A stretch of 64,000 nucleotides of DNA from Pseudolabrys sp035718275. GTDB lineage: Bacteria > Pseudomonadota > Alphaproteobacteria > Rhizobiales > Xanthobacteraceae. The position numbers and the translations under genes were made by a program. The number at the start of each line of letters is the position of its first letter. Position 1 is the first letter of the stretch. This document shows, one piece after another, positions 42,112 to 50,918 of this stretch. The notes below the pieces were generated by a model. It ran no database searches, was not told the origin of the DNA, and saw only the letters and a program-made list of their open reading frames with translations. The stretch covers positions 62,001 to 126,000 of the forward strand of contig DASTHI010000026.1 of assembly GCA_035718275.1 (NCBI GenBank). The letters run 5' to 3'.

Positions 42112-43614
42112 ATGACCAACTCGCTCAAGGTTGGCTTTGGCCCCCTGACAGTGCCGGGTAAGGGCGTTCTCGTGGTGTTCTGCGACGAATCGTTGAATCT
42201 CGGCCCCGCCACCCGCAGAGCGTTGGGCGCTGCCGCTGGCACCCTGATGCGGGCCGCGCGTACGGAACGCTTCAAGGGCAAGAAAAACTCGGCTTTGGAT
42301 TTGATCGCCCCTGCGGACCTCAAAGCGAGCCGTCTTGTGGTCATAGGGCTTGGCAAGCCGGCAGAGCTTAGCGCCAAGGACTTCATCAGGCTGGGCGGAG
42401 CCGCTTTTGGCAAACTGCCGGACGGGGCGACGGACATCAGTATTTTCGCAGAACTTCCGGGTGGGAGCATGAATGCCGCACAGGCTGCGGATCTTGCTCA
42501 AGGGGCGTGTCTGCGCGCCTATGCCTTCGATCGCTACAAGACGAAACGCAACGGCGAGGAGCCTCGCCCAAAATCCCGCACATTGACGATAGCCGTTGGC
42601 GACGTTGCAGGCGCGCGCAAGCTCTATGGATCGCGAGCGGCGGTTTCCGAGGGCGTTCTGCTGGCTCGCGATCTCGTCAACGAACCAGCCAACGTTCTTT
42701 ATCCGCAGGAATTCGCGCGCCGTGCCACGGCATTGAAGAAGCTGCGTGTCGCAGTCGAAATCCTTGACGTCAAGGCAATGAAGAAACTCGGCATGAATGC
42801 ATTGCTGGGAGTTGGGCAGGGATCGACGCACGAGAGCCGCGCGGTCGTATTTCGGTGGAACGGAGGTAGGGCTGGGGAGCCGCCAGTTGCTTTTGTAGGG
42901 AAGGGTGTCTGTTTCGATACCGGCGGGATTTCGATCAAGCCGGCGGCGAATATGGAGGACATGAAAGGCGACATGGCCGGCGCGGCCTGCGTCACCGGCC
43001 TCATGCATGCCCTCGCGTCGCGCAAGGCGCGCATCAACGCTGTCGGCGTAATCGGGCTTGTGGAGAATATGCCCGGTGGGAATGCTCAGCGGCCCGGCGA
43101 TATCGTCAAGTCGATGTCGGGCCAGACGATAGAGATCATAAACACCGATGCTGAAGGTCGGCTCGTCCTCGCAGATTTGATCTGGTATGCGGCGAAGCGC
43201 TTCAAGCCAAAATTTATTATCGATTTGGCGACGCTTACCGGGGCGATCATCGTCGCGCTCGGGCAGGAATATGCCGGGATGTTTTCAAATAATGACCAGC
43301 TGGCAGATCGGCTCACGAAAGCCAGCGGTGAGACTGGCGAGTTGGTGTGGCGGATGCCGCTGGCTGCCGAATACGACAAAATGATTGATTCTAAAATTGC
43401 GGACATGAAGAACACCGGAGGCAGCCGCTGGGCGGGCGCGATCACGGCGGCGCAATTCATCAAGCGTTTTGTTGATGAGAAGACACCTTGGGCGCATCTC
43501 GATATCGCAGGAACCGGATTTGACTCGCGGCAGACCGATGTCAACAAGAGTTGGGGTTCGGGTTGGGGTGTCCGGCTCTTGGACCGGCTCGTAAGCGATT
43601 ACTACGAGAGGTAA
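42112..43614 (+). CDS. pepA: Leucyl aminopeptidase
   Basis: PepA is a hexameric di-zinc exopeptidase; E. coli PepA also binds DNA. The 500-residue protein has the M17 signature NTDAEGRLVLAD and the other metal and catalytic residues in VGKGVCFDTGGISIKP and MKGDMAGAACVTG. The ATG at 42112 gives MTNSLKVGFGPL. The upstream frame from 42034 is judged leader. holC follows 17 bases later, an order also seen in other proteobacteria. Confidence 0.96.
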   Translation: MTNSLKVGFGPLTVPGKGVLVVFCDESLNLGPATRRALGAAAGTLMRAARTERFKGKKNSALDLIAPADLKASRLVVIGLGKPAELSAKDFIRLGGAAFGKLPDGATDISIFAELPGGSMNAAQAADLAQGACLRAYAFDRYKTKRNGEEPRPKSRTLTIAVGDVAGARKLYGSRAAVSEGVLLARDLVNEPANVLYPQEFARRATALKKLRVAVEILDVKAMKKLGMNALLGVGQGSTHESRAVVFRWNGGRAGEPPVAFVGKGVCFDTGGISIKPAANMEDMKGDMAGAACVTGLMHALASRKARINAVGVIGLVENMPGGNAQRPGDIVKSMSGQTIEIINTDAEGRLVLADLIWYAAKRFKPKFIIDLATLTGAIIVALGQEYAGMFSNNDQLADRLTKASGETGELVWRMPLAAEYDKMIDSKIADMKNTGGSRWAGAITAAQFIKRFVDEKTPWAHLDIAGTGFDSRQTDVNKSWGSGWGVRLLDRLVSDYYER

Positions 43615-43631
43615 CTTTGCGGAGCCGCGAT

Positions 43632-44084
43632 ATGACCGAGATATTGTTTTATCACCTGCACGGGCAACGGCTGGAAACGGTATTACCTGTCCTGTTGGAA
43701 AAATCGCTCGATCGCGGATGGAAAGTCATCGTTCAGGGGGCGTCCGAAGAACGCGTTGAAGCGCTGGATGCGCATCTTTGGACTTACCGCGATGATGGCT
43801 TCCTGCCGCACGGCACCTGGCGAGATCCGGAGGCGGCGCGACAGCCCGTCCTTCTTACGATAAACGAGGACAATCCGAATGCGGCGGCGGTAAGGTTTCT
43901 GATTGATCGTGCCCCTATGCCTTCCGAGCTGCGGGGTTACAATCGTGTCGTCCTTTTGTTTGATGGTGATGATGAAGAAGCGTTACTTGCGGCCCGCGCC
44001 CAGTGGTCAGAAGTGAGATCGAAGGGCTTTGAGGCTACTTATTGGCAGGCCGACGAGGACGGGAAATGGGTCAAAAAGAGCTGA
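43632..44084 (+). CDS. holC: DNA polymerase III chi subunit
   Basis: Chi links the clamp loader to single-strand binding protein. The 150-residue protein has the HolC pattern: EILFYHLHGQRLETVLPVLLEKSL, the LWTYRDDGFLPHG segment and late acidic LLFDGDDEEAL. GGAG lies 7 bases before the ATG at 43632. It follows pepA closely and is probably on its transcript. Confidence 0.93.
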   Translation: MTEILFYHLHGQRLETVLPVLLEKSLDRGWKVIVQGASEERVEALDAHLWTYRDDGFLPHGTWRDPEAARQPVLLTINEDNPNAAAVRFLIDRAPMPSELRGYNRVVLLFDGDDEEALLAARAQWSEVRSKGFEATYWQADEDGKWVKKS

Positions 44085-44102
44085 TTACCCATCTCGTTCA
44101 CT

Positions 44103-44123
44103 GGACTATCGGCCAATGGCCGA
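44103..44123 (+). terminator. Short hairpin after holC
   Basis: TCGGCC-AAT-GGCCGA forms a 6-bp hairpin 25 bases after the holC stop. No T-run follows, so its role as a terminator is weak. Confidence 0.25.
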
Positions 44124-44188
44124 CAGCTTATGGTGCTTTGAACCAGTAATCTTGCAGCCGGCCATGATGATGACGCAAAATCAGATTT

Positions 44189-44953
44189 ATGGGAGCGCGC
44201 CCGCTTAGGGGCCGCGCTCGCGGGGTCAGCATCTTGTCAATTCGCCGCATTTCATTGGGCTTTGCATTTGTTTCAGCGATCGCACTGCTCACAAGCGGCT
44301 GCAAGAATTCGGCGCAGGTCTTTGAAGATCAGAATGAGGGTGGTTGGTTTTCCAAGCCGCTGAATGTTTTTACAAAGCCGGAGTGGTCACACGCCGGCAC
44401 GGCCAGCATATCGCTAGGGCCAAAAGGGCCAGTTGGACCTGAAGAGCTGGTTGGCCCCGACGGACGGTGTGCTCCGCAGCCTACTGCAACCCCCCAGGCA
44501 TCCGAGCCTGTTGCTGCGCCGGCTCAGGAACCGCAGGCCACCGATCGCGCGGTTGGCTCGGTTGCAGGTGATTTGGCCGGATCTCCGATGCCGCCATCGA
44601 CTTCATCGGCGGGCGTGGCCGATCCAGGTCTGCAAAAACTCGAGACATCAACCCCACAAGTTGCAGGCGGGATCGCGCTGGGCATGACAGAATGCCAAAC
44701 GGTGCAGCGGGCCGGCGGGCCGAGCAGTGTGTCGATCAGTGCCGGCGAGAAGGGCGAGCGTCGGGTCGTACTCACTTATTTGAGCGGACCGTGGCCCGGA
44801 ATTTACACTTTCGCCGACGGACGGCTGAAGGTCATCGATCGTGCGCCGGAACAGCCCAAGCCGGCCAAGGGGCCGTCCAAGAAAACGCCGAAGAAGAAAT
44901 CCGGCGCGCCGAAAACTGCCACTCAGGAATTCGAACGAACTTACGTTCGCTGA
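44189..44953 (+). CDS. Lipoprotein with BamE/OmlA-like C-terminal segment (hypothetical)
   Basis: The 254-residue precursor has a signal peptide ending in LLTSGC, so Cys38 is probably acylated. After a Pro/Ala-rich linker comes GIALGMTECQTVQRAGGPSSV and then VVLTYLSGPWPGIYTFADGRL, which resembles the G-M-T...G-x-P start and short beta strands of BamE/SmpA-like proteins. The tail is Lys/Pro-rich. I infer an outer-membrane lipoprotein; the function is not known. A TTG at 44234 is an alternative start that would give a shorter signal peptide. Confidence 0.72.
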   Translation: MGARPLRGRARGVSILSIRRISLGFAFVSAIALLTSGCKNSAQVFEDQNEGGWFSKPLNVFTKPEWSHAGTASISLGPKGPVGPEELVGPDGRCAPQPTATPQASEPVAAPAQEPQATDRAVGSVAGDLAGSPMPPSTSSAGVADPGLQKLETSTPQVAGGIALGMTECQTVQRAGGPSSVSISAGEKGERRVVLTYLSGPWPGIYTFADGRLKVIDRAPEQPKPAKGPSKKTPKKKSGAPKTATQEFERTYVR

Positions 44954-44958
44954 TTGCA

Positions 44959-45486
44959 TCAAGCTATCGTGCGTAGCCGGCCTTCGCCCGTTTCGCGTTG
45001 GTAGATGATCAGGTCGAAACTTGGTGTACGCGCATTGCCCAAAATCCCGCTCACCAGGGCATGCGCCTGGCCGCGATGATGCGTCTGATGATTGAAAAAA
45101 TGATCAAGAGCTGGTGCCAACTCCTGTTCGATCTCCTGCGGATTGACCATGGTCCGATAGCGGATTGTCTTGGTAAGGTCTGCATTACTGAGTGATGCGA
45201 TATATTGGCTGATGCGCTTATCTTCAGCGCGGCGCGCCTCCGCGAGCTCGACAAAGTCATCATACAGAATAGCGTCTAGGCTGGCGGGCACGTCGCCGGT
45301 TCCCGTGAACCTTTGCATCCAGATTCGGTCGCCGACCAGCAGATGGTTCAGCGTGCCATGCAATGAACCAAAAAACGCGCCCCGATCGGCGCGATAATCC
45401 TGGTCGGCGATCTGTGCGGCGATCCCGTATAGCCGCTCATTGCACCAGGAATTGTATCCGGAAAACATGCGATATCGAGACAGCAT
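44959..45486 (-). CDS. DinB family metal-binding protein
   Basis: The 175-residue protein has the four-helix DinB/YfiT pattern with the metal ligands His48 (LNHLLVGDRIWMQR) and His133/His137 (FNHQTHHRGQ). The family includes damage-inducible proteins and thiol-dependent transferases (mycothiol or bacillithiol S-transferases), but most bacterial members have no shown reaction. It ends 5 bases from the stop of the convergent lipoprotein gene. An ATG six codons in is a possible alternative start. Confidence 0.88.
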   Translation of the reverse strand: MLSRYRMFSGYNSWCNERLYGIAAQIADQDYRADRGAFFGSLHGTLNHLLVGDRIWMQRFTGTGDVPASLDAILYDDFVELAEARRAEDKRISQYIASLSNADLTKTIRYRTMVNPQEIEQELAPALDHFFNHQTHHRGQAHALVSGILGNARTPSFDLIIYQRETGEGRLRTIA

Positions 45487-45608
45487 CTTCTTGCAGGATT
45501 TCGCAGCCGCTTATCTTGCCGCGCCATTGGCACATCGGTATAAGCCGCGCGAGTAAAACTCGCTGATCAAGTCAAGCATTAACGATCGATCTCGTGAAGG
45601 AAATTCCG

Positions 45609-46031
45609 ATGCCGGTTGAGCGCACCTTTTCAATTCTAAAGCCGGATGCGACTGAGCGCAATCTGACAGGCGCGATCAATGCAATTATCGAAAAATCAGG
45701 GCTGCGCATCATAGCACAGAAACGCGTGCGGATTACGCGCGAGCAGGCAGAGAAGTTCTACGCCGTGCATCGCGAACGACCATTCTTTCGTGAACTCGTT
45801 GATTTCATGATTTCGGGCCCAGTGGTGGTACAGGTGCTCGAAGGCGAAAATGCCATTGCAAGATATCGCGATGTCATGGGAGCGACCGATCCGGCAAAAG
45901 CCGCGGACGGGACTATTCGCAGGATTTACGCGAAGTCGATCGGTGAAAATTCCGTCCATGGCTCGGACGCGCCCGATACGGCAGCTAGGGAAATTTCGCA
46001 GTTCTTTTCTGAAAACGAGATTGTAGGCTGA
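45609..46031 (+). CDS. ndk: Nucleoside diphosphate kinase
   Basis: Ndk balances nucleoside triphosphates through a phosphohistidine. The 140-residue protein has the phosphorylated His117 in NSVHGSDA, the start ERTFSILKPDATERNL and standard length. AAGGA lies before the ATG at 45609; the in-frame upstream codon at 45594 is leader. It completes the route from IMP to GTP encoded in this window. Confidence 0.97.
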   Translation: MPVERTFSILKPDATERNLTGAINAIIEKSGLRIIAQKRVRITREQAEKFYAVHRERPFFRELVDFMISGPVVVQVLEGENAIARYRDVMGATDPAKAADGTIRRIYAKSIGENSVHGSDAPDTAAREISQFFSENEIVG

Positions 46032-46111
46032 ATTTCAGAATTTCACGTTTAATCGATCGCGACTGACGAAGAAGAACAACACGCTACAGTCGACAAGAGG
46101 GGAATACGAAA

Positions 46112-46879
46112 GTGAGTGGGGTATTGCAAACGCTCGATCCCGCCGGTTGGTGGGCCATGATCGCGTCTGGCTGGAGCGACATCGGCCACACGGAATTCTG
46201 GATCGCTCTCGCCAAAATTATGTGGATCAACATTCTTCTCTCGGGCGACAACGCGGTCGTCATCGCGATGGCATGCCGTGGGCTGCCCCCCCGGCAGCGT
46301 GTTTGGGGCATGATTCTTGGCGCTGGTGTTGCCGTCGGCTTGCGTGTGATCTTCACCGGGATCGTGGCCACCCTGATGTTGCTGCCATACCTGAAGATTA
46401 TCGGCGGCCTGGCATTGTTCTACATCGCGGCCAAGCTGTTGGTGCCGGATGAGCCCGAGAAGGGCGAAGCCGAGGCGGCCGAGCATCTCTGGCGCGCTGT
46501 TCGCATCGTTGCCATTGCGGATATCATCATGAGCCTCGACAATGTGATCGCCATTGCTGCGGCCGCGGGCGGAAATATGGCCCTTCTGATCATCGGGCTT
46601 GGAATCAGCATTCCGCTGATCGTAGCGGGCGCTGCGCTGATCATGTCATTACTGGACCGGTTCCCAATCCTGATCTGGGCAGGTGCGGCGTTGCTCGGAT
46701 GGATTGTAGGCGAGGTGATCGCTACCGACCCCGTTGTCGCGGGCTATCTCACGAACCAGTTTGGAGCGCGTGTCGCGCACCAGGTCGAGATCGCCTCGGC
46801 TGCGTTAGGTGCGGCGATGGTGCTCTTGGTGGGGGGACTGTGGCGTCGCTCCAAGCTCCAGCCGGAAAGTGAGTCCTAG
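46112..46879 (+). CDS. TerC family membrane protein (YjbE-type)
   Basis: The 255-residue protein has about seven helices and the TerC pattern with two acidic signatures, NILLSGDNAVVIAMA and DIIMSLDNVIAIAAAAGG. The YjbE/TerC group moves or handles metal ions; Mn2+ export has been shown for some members. There is no long leader, so no Mn riboswitch. GAGGGGAA precedes the GTG start at 46112. The following oxidoreductase gene begins 32 bases downstream. Confidence 0.88.
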   Translation: MSGVLQTLDPAGWWAMIASGWSDIGHTEFWIALAKIMWINILLSGDNAVVIAMACRGLPPRQRVWGMILGAGVAVGLRVIFTGIVATLMLLPYLKIIGGLALFYIAAKLLVPDEPEKGEAEAAEHLWRAVRIVAIADIIMSLDNVIAIAAAAGGNMALLIIGLGISIPLIVAGAALIMSLLDRFPILIWAGAALLGWIVGEVIATDPVVAGYLTNQFGARVAHQVEIASAALGAAMVLLVGGLWRRSKLQPESES

Positions 46880-46911
46880 CTCGACCAACTCTGCCGGTTA
46901 TACTGGGATCG

Positions 46912-49014
46912 ATGAATCAAACCGTACGTTTGCCTGTTGAGGTCCGGATCGGGCATTCGGCCTGCCCGCATGACTGCCCGTCCACTTGTGCGCTCGATGT
47001 GGAATTGCTGGACGAGAGAACGATCGGCCGGGTGCGAGGCGCGAAGGACAATGAGTACACCGCCGGTGTGATCTGCGCCAAGGTCGCCCGATACGCCGAG
47101 CGTGAACATCATCCGCGGCGTTTGCTGTATCCCTTGCGACGTAAGGGCGCCAAGGCATCGCGTGAATTCGAACGAATTTCCTGGGACGCCGCCCTCGATA
47201 TTGTGGCTGAAAATTTCCTTCGGGCGGAGCAGCGCAACGGACCTGAAGCAGTCTGGCCGTACTATTACGCGGGCACAATGGGCTTGGTGATGCGTGACGG
47301 AATCAATCGCCTGCGTCACGCGAAGAAATATTCCGGATTTCATTCCACGATATGCGTAAATCCCGCCTATGCCGGCTTTGCTGCCGGCGTAGGTCGAATT
47401 GCCGGCGTTGATCCGCGCGAAATGGCAAAGGCTGATCTGGTGGTGATCTGGGGCACCAATGCGGTGAACACACAGATCAACGTCATGACGCACGCGGTGC
47501 GCGCGCGAAAGGAGCGGGGCGCGAAGATCGCCGCGGTCGATGTTTACATGAATGGGACGATGGAGCAGGCAGATCTGCCCGTGCTGGTGAAGCCCGGCAC
47601 GGATGGTGCACTGGCATGCGCCATCATGCATTGCCTTTTCCGTGACGGCAAAGCGGATTGGGCCTATCTCGATCAGTATACGGACGTGCCCCGCGAGCTC
47701 CAGGCGCATCTGCGCAAACGCGATCCATATTGGGCGTCAGCAATCACGGGTACGCCTGTGGAGACGATCGAGGAATTTGCTCGACTGATCGGCGAGCGCA
47801 AACGCAGCTTTTTTCGTCTGGGCTACGGCTTTTCGCGTTCCCGCAACGGCGCTGCCAACATGCATGCTGCGAGTTGTATCCCGGCCGTCACAGGTGCCTG
47901 GCAATACGAGGGCGGCGGCGCCTTTCACGCCAACGCAGACATCTACAAACTCGATAAGACAGTCATTGAAGGTCTTGACGTTTGGGACCGCTCGGTCCGA
48001 ATGCTCGACCAATCGCGTATAGGAGCGATTTTGACTGGCGATACCGCTGCTTTGCAGGGAGGGCCGCCCGTTACCGCGCTATTCGTTCAGAATACGAATC
48101 CCGTTTCGGTCTGCCCGGACCAAACCCAGGTCAAGCGCGGATTCGCCCGCGACGATCTCTTCGTGTGCGTTCACGAGCAGTTCATGACTGAAACGGCGCA
48201 AATGGCCGACATTGTGCTGCCCGCCACCACTTTTCTCGAGCATGATGATATCTATCGAGGAGGTGGACACCAGTACTTGATTTTCGGCCCCAAGTTGGTG
48301 GAGCCGCCGGGCGAGTGCCGCAATAATCACGAGGTGGTCTGCGCGCTCGCCAAGCGTGTGCGAGCAGAACACCGCGGGTTCGATATGAGCCCCCGTGAAC
48401 TGGTGGATCAGATGTTGCGCTGCTCGAAAAAGGGGACGCTTGCCGACATCGAAGCCAATCGATGGCTCGATTGCCAGCCACCTTTCCGACAATCTCATTA
48501 TCTGGATGGCTTTTCCTGGCCAGACGGAAAATTTCGGTTCAAGCCCGAGTGGCCGAATGTGCCTTTCCGCAATCCATACCAGAGTGGGCCGGTTTCCGAC
48601 ATGCCGCGGCTGCCAGATCACTGGAATGCTATCGAGCAGGCGGATGTCGAGCACCCGTTTCGGCTGGCGACATCGCCGGCGCGCGGCTTTCTCAACTCGA
48701 CTTTCAACGACACGCCGACGTCTCTCGTGCAGGAGAAACGTCCCACAGTCCTGATCCATCCGGACGATGCAGCCCACTGCGGCGTCAACGACGGCGACTA
48801 CGTCGTGCTTGGAAACGAGCGCGGCCAGGTGCGGCTGCATGCTAGAATTTTTTCCGGGCTGCGGCCCGGTGTGCTGATTGCTGAATCGGTCTGGCCGAAT
48901 TCGGCGTATGCCGATGGTTGCGGCATCAACACACTTGTCGGCGCAGATTGCATCGCCCCTTATGGCGGAGCCGCCGTCCACGACAGCAAGGTCTGGATAC
49001 GGCGAGATCGATAA
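46912..49014 (+). CDS. Molybdopterin-dependent oxidoreductase, single subunit
   Basis: The 700-residue protein is a complete DMSO reductase-family catalytic subunit. Its N-terminal 4Fe-4S site uses Cys18, Cys22, Cys26 and Cys55 (ACPHDCPSTCALD and GVICAK). Molybdopterin-binding regions follow, and Cys148 (STICVNPAYAGF) is a plausible Mo ligand by position. The C-terminal cofactor-binding domain runs from about residue 590 (HPFRLATSPARGF). No Tat signal is present, so it should be cytosolic. No electron-transfer or chaperone subunit is adjacent, so the substrate and partner are unknown. Confidence 0.9.
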   Translation: MNQTVRLPVEVRIGHSACPHDCPSTCALDVELLDERTIGRVRGAKDNEYTAGVICAKVARYAEREHHPRRLLYPLRRKGAKASREFERISWDAALDIVAENFLRAEQRNGPEAVWPYYYAGTMGLVMRDGINRLRHAKKYSGFHSTICVNPAYAGFAAGVGRIAGVDPREMAKADLVVIWGTNAVNTQINVMTHAVRARKERGAKIAAVDVYMNGTMEQADLPVLVKPGTDGALACAIMHCLFRDGKADWAYLDQYTDVPRELQAHLRKRDPYWASAITGTPVETIEEFARLIGERKRSFFRLGYGFSRSRNGAANMHAASCIPAVTGAWQYEGGGAFHANADIYKLDKTVIEGLDVWDRSVRMLDQSRIGAILTGDTAALQGGPPVTALFVQNTNPVSVCPDQTQVKRGFARDDLFVCVHEQFMTETAQMADIVLPATTFLEHDDIYRGGGHQYLIFGPKLVEPPGECRNNHEVVCALAKRVRAEHRGFDMSPRELVDQMLRCSKKGTLADIEANRWLDCQPPFRQSHYLDGFSWPDGKFRFKPEWPNVPFRNPYQSGPVSDMPRLPDHWNAIEQADVEHPFRLATSPARGFLNSTFNDTPTSLVQEKRPTVLIHPDDAAHCGVNDGDYVVLGNERGQVRLHARIFSGLRPGVLIAESVWPNSAYADGCGINTLVGADCIAPYGGAAVHDSKVWIRRDR

Positions 49015-49039
49015 CTGAGCCGCCCGTTTGCTGCAAATC

Positions 49040-49126
49040 CTACAGTTTTTTGCCAGTCAGACGATCAAGCGAGTAGAGGCCGCCGCCGTGCGAGAAGGCA
49101 ATCACTTGCGTTCTTGTACCGCAAAG
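49040..49126 (-). pseudogene. Short beta-propeller-like coding remnant
   Basis: On the minus strand a frame running out of the purN 3' end reads VVLCGTRTQVIAFSHGGGLY and then SLDRLTGKKL before a stop at 49040. The last part resembles the end of a PQQ-type beta-propeller blade (YSLD..TGKKL). It has no good start of its own. It may be the 3' scrap of a lost gene or a chance frame. Confidence 0.25.
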
Positions 49127-49130
49127 CACC

Positions 49131-49142
49131 ACGTGATCACGT
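49131..49142. repeat. 12-bp palindrome at the purN stop
   Basis: ACGTGATCACGT is a perfect palindrome directly after the purN stop codon, in the gap between convergent genes. It is too short to be a strong terminator. Confidence 0.3.
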
Positions 49143-49793
49143 TCACGAAGTGCGAGGCGGGAGGGCAACGAGTACCGGCTGTCCATCAATGACGCAGTGG
49201 CCGTCCTTTATTTTAGCTCGACCCTCGGCCACGAGCTTGAGGGCCTCAGGATAAAGGCGATGCTCAATTTCGAGGACGCGCGCTGCAAGCGATTCTTCGG
49301 TGTCATGCAATTGTACGGCGAGGGCTTCCTGTAAGATAATTGGTCCAGCGTCCATTTCCGGAACAACGAAATGTACGGTGGCGCCATGCATCCTCACCCC
49401 GGCTTCCAAGGCGCGTTTATGAGTATCCAGGCCTCGAAAGTTGGGGAGGAGCGCCGGGTGAATGTTGAGCAGCCGGCCTTTCCAGCTCTCCACGAATTGC
49501 GCGCTCAGCAGCCGCATAAACCCGGCAAGGCAGACCAGATCAACATTGAACTCCTTGAGCACTTCATCGATCGCACGCTCGAAGCCACTTCGATCCTCAC
49601 CGAACGTCTTATGATCTACGACTCTGACCGGAATACCGGCCGCTTGCGCGATCGTCAGGCCGCGCGCATCCGGACGATTCGAAACGACGAGCACGATCTC
49701 GGCGGGATATTCAGTGTCCTTTGCGGCCTCGACCAAAGCCGCCATATTGGATCCGCGACCCGAAATCAGAACGGCGACGCGCTTTCGCTTCAT
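49143..49793 (-). CDS. purN: Phosphoribosylglycinamide formyltransferase
   Basis: PurN transfers a formyl group from 10-formyl-tetrahydrofolate to GAR, the third step of purine synthesis. The 216-residue protein has the phosphate-binding ISGRGSNMAALV and the catalytic histidine in NIHPALLPNFRG. The later HGATVHFVVPEMDAGPII segment is also typical. Its start overlaps the purM stop by four bases, so they are coupled. Confidence 0.96.
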   Translation of the reverse strand: MKRKRVAVLISGRGSNMAALVEAAKDTEYPAEIVLVVSNRPDARGLTIAQAAGIPVRVVDHKTFGEDRSGFERAIDEVLKEFNVDLVCLAGFMRLLSAQFVESWKGRLLNIHPALLPNFRGLDTHKRALEAGVRMHGATVHFVVPEMDAGPIILQEALAVQLHDTEESLAARVLEIEHRLYPEALKLVAEGRAKIKDGHCVIDGQPVLVALPPRTS

Positions 49794-50866
49794 ACCACAC
49801 CGAGATCGAGCTTGCCCTCGTAGACGACTCGCGCCTTGCCCTGCGCTTTTATCACCCTTCCCAGCAGAGCCGTTTGCACACCGGCGCTTGCAAATGCCTG
49901 GGCCGCAGCTCCAGCCTCACCGGCGGAAACCACCGCGATCATTCCGACACCGCAATTGAAAGTACGGAGCATTTCGCTCTCGGCTATGCGGCCGGTACTT
50001 GCGAGCCATTTGAAAACGGGCTGAATCGGCACGGCTGAAAGATTGATGCTGGCACCCAATCCTTCGGGCAATACTCGCGGAATATTCTCCGGAAACCCCC
50101 CTCCGGTGATATGAGCAAGGCCCTTCAATGTCCTGAGCTCCCGAATTGCGGCCAGGCACGACTTCACGTAGATGCGTGTGGGCGTAAGCATCGCATCGCC
50201 GAGAGTTTGCTCCGGCATGAATGGTGCGGGAGCATTCCAAGACAACCCGGATTGCTCTACGATCTTGCGCACCAGTGAATAGCCGTTGGAATGAATTCCG
50301 GACGCAGCAAGCCCGATTATTTGATCGCCTTGAGCAATGTCTGCGCTTGGAAGCAGCGAGTCCCGCTCGACAATGCCGACCGCAAATCCGGCAAGATCGT
50401 AGTCATCGCCGCGATAGATACCCGGCATTTCAGCGGTCTCACCGCCGATGAGCGCGCAGCCAGCCTCCCGGCAACCGATGCTGATACCTGCGACCACGGC
50501 CGCGCCAATCTCCGGCTCAAGTTTTCCGCACGCATAGTAATCAAGAAAAAAAAGCGGCTCCGCGCCTTGTACGACAAGGTCATTTACGGACATTGCAACG
50601 AGATCAATACCGATCGTGTTATGACGGCCGGTCTCGATTGCGATCTTGAGCTTGGTGCCAACGCCATCCGTGGCGGCGACCAGGATGGGGTCGCGGTATC
50701 CAGTCCGCTTAAGATCAAAAAGGCCTCCGAAGCCCCCAATTTCAGCATCCGCCCCGGGACGCGCAGTAGCACGCACAAGTGGCTTAATCAGTTCAACCAT
50801 CCGGTTGCCGGCATCGATATCAACACCGGCCAGCGCGTAAGTGAGACCGCGCGATTTTTCTGCCAT
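49790..50866 (-). CDS. purM: Phosphoribosylformylglycinamidine cyclo-ligase
   Basis: PurM closes the imidazole ring to give AIR. The 358-residue protein starts LTYALAGVDIDAGNRMVELI, and has the ATP-binding ATDGVGTKLKIA, MSVNDLVVQGAEPLFFLDYYA and GGETAEMPGIY segments of the family. It is divergent from the CDP-alcohol phosphatidyltransferase gene with only about 50 bases between starts. Confidence 0.96.
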   Translation of the reverse strand: MAEKSRGLTYALAGVDIDAGNRMVELIKPLVRATARPGADAEIGGFGGLFDLKRTGYRDPILVAATDGVGTKLKIAIETGRHNTIGIDLVAMSVNDLVVQGAEPLFFLDYYACGKLEPEIGAAVVAGISIGCREAGCALIGGETAEMPGIYRGDDYDLAGFAVGIVERDSLLPSADIAQGDQIIGLAASGIHSNGYSLVRKIVEQSGLSWNAPAPFMPEQTLGDAMLTPTRIYVKSCLAAIRELRTLKGLAHITGGGFPENIPRVLPEGLGASINLSAVPIQPVFKWLASTGRIAESEMLRTFNCGVGMIAVVSAGEAGAAAQAFASAGVQTALLGRVIKAQGKARVVYEGKLDLGVV

Positions 50867-50918
50867 GATGGGTCCTCTTTGGCGTCGGGGGTCGTACGTT
50901 GAAATCGCAAGTCGTGCA

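Noticed and set aside
46032..46111. Manganese riboswitch (yybP-ykoY) in front of the TerC gene
   Set aside because: The gap is only 80 bases and shows no paired elements of that riboswitch.
46876..47709. Minus-strand frame of 277 codons opposite the molybdoenzyme
   Set aside because: The opposite strand holds complete Fe-S and molybdopterin motifs; this frame has no domain signature.
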